In this document: positions 5,638-6,675 of the stretch, piece after piece
Layout of the letters: each line of letters starts with the position of its first letter
How positions within the stretch are numbered: position 1 is the first letter of the stretch
Assembly (NCBI GenBank): GCA_016866415.1
Contig: VGML01000114.1
Location: forward strand, 1-6,675
Direction of reading: 5' to 3'
Length of the DNA stretch: 6,675 nt
Source: Bacteroidota bacterium
Lineage (GTDB): Bacteria; Bacteroidota; Bacteroidia; Flavobacteriales_D; Crocinitomicaceae
Made by a program: the position numbers and the translations under genes
The notes under the pieces: model-generated
What the model was told of the DNA's origin: nothing
Database searches by the model: none
The model's input: only the letters and a program-made list of their open reading frames with translations

Positions 5638-6222
5638 TTAATTTCGTGCTTCCATCCATTTAGCGACATATTTCCCAATAATATCAAATTCCAAATTAAC
5701 TTGATTCCCCACTTTTAAAGAAGAGAAATTGGTATTTTCGAAGGTGTATGGAATGATGCAAACGGAAAAAGAATCTTTTTTTGAGTCAACGACGGTCAAA
5801 CTTGTTCCATTCACGGTTATCGATCCTTTCTCGACAGTTAACTGCTCATTTTTATAATGAAAGGTAAATTTCCAACTTCCATTTTGATCTTCAATTTGTG
5901 TGCAAATCCCAACTGTGTCAACATGTCCTTGAACGATATGCCCATCCAATCGACCATTCATTTGCATACAGCGCTCCAAGTTGACAGGAGTTCCAATTTT
6001 CCATTCGTTGAGGTTTGTTTTATCTAAGGTCTCTTGAATTGCAGTAACGGTGTAAATGTCATTTTCAATGTTGACAACCGTTAAGCAGCAACCATTGTGC
6101 GCGACACTTTGATCAATTTTCAATTCTGAAGTCATTTTTGCTTTGATTGAAAAATGGATGTTTTCCGCTTCTTTTTCGATTCTTACGACTTCGGCTACCT
6201 CTTCTATTATTCCTGTGAACAT
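5638..6222 (-). CDS. ribE: Riboflavin synthase (alpha subunit)
   Basis: A complete 194-residue enzyme that catalyses dismutation of two 6,7-dimethyl-8-ribityllumazine molecules to riboflavin and the pyrimidinedione precursor, the last step of riboflavin synthesis; cytoplasmic, trimeric in the family. It begins with the hallmark MFTGIIEE. The two lumazine-binding repeats are each visible. Repeat 1 (about 1-97) has SVAHNGCCLTV (39-49) and ETLDKTNL (64-71). Repeat 2 (about 98-190) has GHVDTVG (99-105), VNGTSLTV (137-144) and ENTNFSSLKVG (162-172). By alignment with the E. coli enzyme, residues F2, S39, C46 and H100 correspond to conserved active-site positions 2, 41, 48 and 102, all present. The ATG at 6222 is fixed by the invariant N terminus. 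It starts 9 bp after the recJ stop, so it is probably translated from a recJ-ribE mRNA. Other rib genes and an FMN riboswitch are not in the window. Confidence 0.97.
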   Translation of the reverse strand: MFTGIIEEVAEVVRIEKEAENIHFSIKAKMTSELKIDQSVAHNGCCLTVVNIENDIYTVTAIQETLDKTNLNEWKIGTPVNLERCMQMNGRLDGHIVQGHVDTVGICTQIEDQNGSWKFTFHYKNEQLTVEKGSITVNGTSLTVVDSKKDSFSVCIIPYTFENTNFSSLKVGNQVNLEFDIIGKYVAKWMEARN

Positions 6223-6231
6223 GTGATAAAA

Positions 6232-6675
6232 TTAAATCATTTCTCGTAAATCCTTTATATTGAGTTGAATGGTCTTTTTGCCATTAAACTCATTTGTTTC
6301 AAGTGTGTAGACCATTTCAAAAGGAATTCCACTCGCAGCTTCGGTTTCTTTGTGTCCCAAATTAAATCCAATTGCCTCATATTGTAGCCGAGAATTTGGT
6401 TGAATTACTTTCAATTTGAGGTGCACATCTTTTAAAATTTTTGAATCCGTCGCAAAAAGATTTGAGGTGTGGAAAATGGGTTTCATATTTCCTGGTCCGT
6501 GAGGTTCGAATATTTCAATCATTTTCTTTAAACGGGGAATTTGATGGGGAGATTCTGTACCATGAATTTCATTCAAATTGATAGAAACATCTATTTTCTG
6601 AATCGGTGTTTTGTCTTCAATCGAAATTGTTTTGGCAACCATTTCTTCAAATCGTTTTTTGAAATCCTCCAAGTT
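6232..6675 (-). CDS. recJ: Single-stranded-DNA-specific exonuclease RecJ, C-terminal 147 residues (runs off the window)
   Basis: The frame is open to the right edge and has no proper start: the only start-like codon near the edge is a TTG at 6672-6670, most likely an internal leucine (NLEDFKKRF). Numbering from the edge, residues 56-68 are FEPHGPGNMKPIF, the conserved RecJ linker to the C-terminal OB-like domain. This is followed by VHLKLKV, AIGFNLGH and the terminal IQLNIKDLREMI, typical of RecJ from Bacteroidota. RecJ is a 5'-3' exonuclease on ssDNA used in recombinational, mismatch and base-excision repair. Its catalytic DHH and DHHA1 domains would lie upstream, outside the window. The stop is 9 bp before ribE, indicating a shared transcript. 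Confidence 0.93.
   Translation of the reverse strand, partial: NLEDFKKRFEEMVAKTISIEDKTPIQKIDVSINLNEIHGTESPHQIPRLKKMIEIFEPHGPGNMKPIFHTSNLFATDSKILKDVHLKLKVIQPNSRLQYEAIGFNLGHKETEAASGIPFEMVYTLETNEFNGKKTIQLNIKDLREMI

Noticed and set aside
5255..5663. Small frames overlapping the MORN-repeat gene (5255-5527 minus, 5460-5663 plus)
   Set aside because: They overlap the repeat protein in other frames and carry no domain of their own.
6670..6672. TTG as the start codon of a 146-residue protein
   Set aside because: The sequence is the C-terminal part of RecJ and the frame continues to the window edge, so the TTG is most likely an internal leucine.
1..6675. A defence island, CRISPR array, mobile element or other multi-gene novel system
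   Set aside because: No direct-repeat/spacer pattern, transposase, integrase, tRNA or terminal inverted repeats are seen, and most of the complete genes belong to ordinary families.

Overview
The window looks like chromosomal DNA of a Bacteroidota bacterium, probably Flavobacteriia/Flavobacteriales. Four things support this: a C-terminal type IX secretion (T9SS) sorting domain on the first gene, a DUF3127 protein (a family typical of Bacteroidota), perfect TAnnTTTG promoter -7 elements, and start regions that are A/T-rich with no clear Shine-Dalgarno sequence. Genus cannot be assigned from the sequence alone.

Layout. (1) Bases 1-1905, plus strand: a large CotH-kinase-like protein with two Ig/PKD-like domains and a T9SS sorting tail. 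It is probably cut at its 5' end by the window edge. (2) 1923-3278, minus: mnmE, the tRNA wobble-uridine modification GTPase, convergent with the CotH gene. (3) 3347-4666, minus: a two-gene unit of an FMN-binding flavin-reductase-like protein followed by a small DUF3127 protein whose tail resembles that of single-strand DNA-binding protein (SSB). A strong intrinsic terminator at 3294-3325 ends this unit. (4) 4775-5626, plus: an exported protein of tandem MORN/YwqK-type repeats, divergent from the flavin-reductase gene. (5) 5638-6675, minus: ribE (riboflavin synthase) directly behind the 3' end of recJ (ssDNA exonuclease), which runs off the right edge.

The genes are mostly housekeeping (tRNA modification, DNA repair, riboflavin synthesis) plus two exported proteins of unknown role. 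Two have a flavin theme (riboflavin synthase, FMN-binding reductase) and two a single-strand-DNA theme (RecJ and the DUF3127 protein with an SSB-like tip), but the members of each pair lie in different transcription units.

I see no CRISPR array, tRNA, rRNA, insertion sequence or phage gene, and no multi-gene defence or biosynthetic system. The points most worth a second look are the SSB-like tip on the DUF3127 protein, the apparently leaderless mnmE promoter, and the higher GC of the CotH gene. Coding density is very high; the longest gap is the 108-bp divergent region at 4667-4774.
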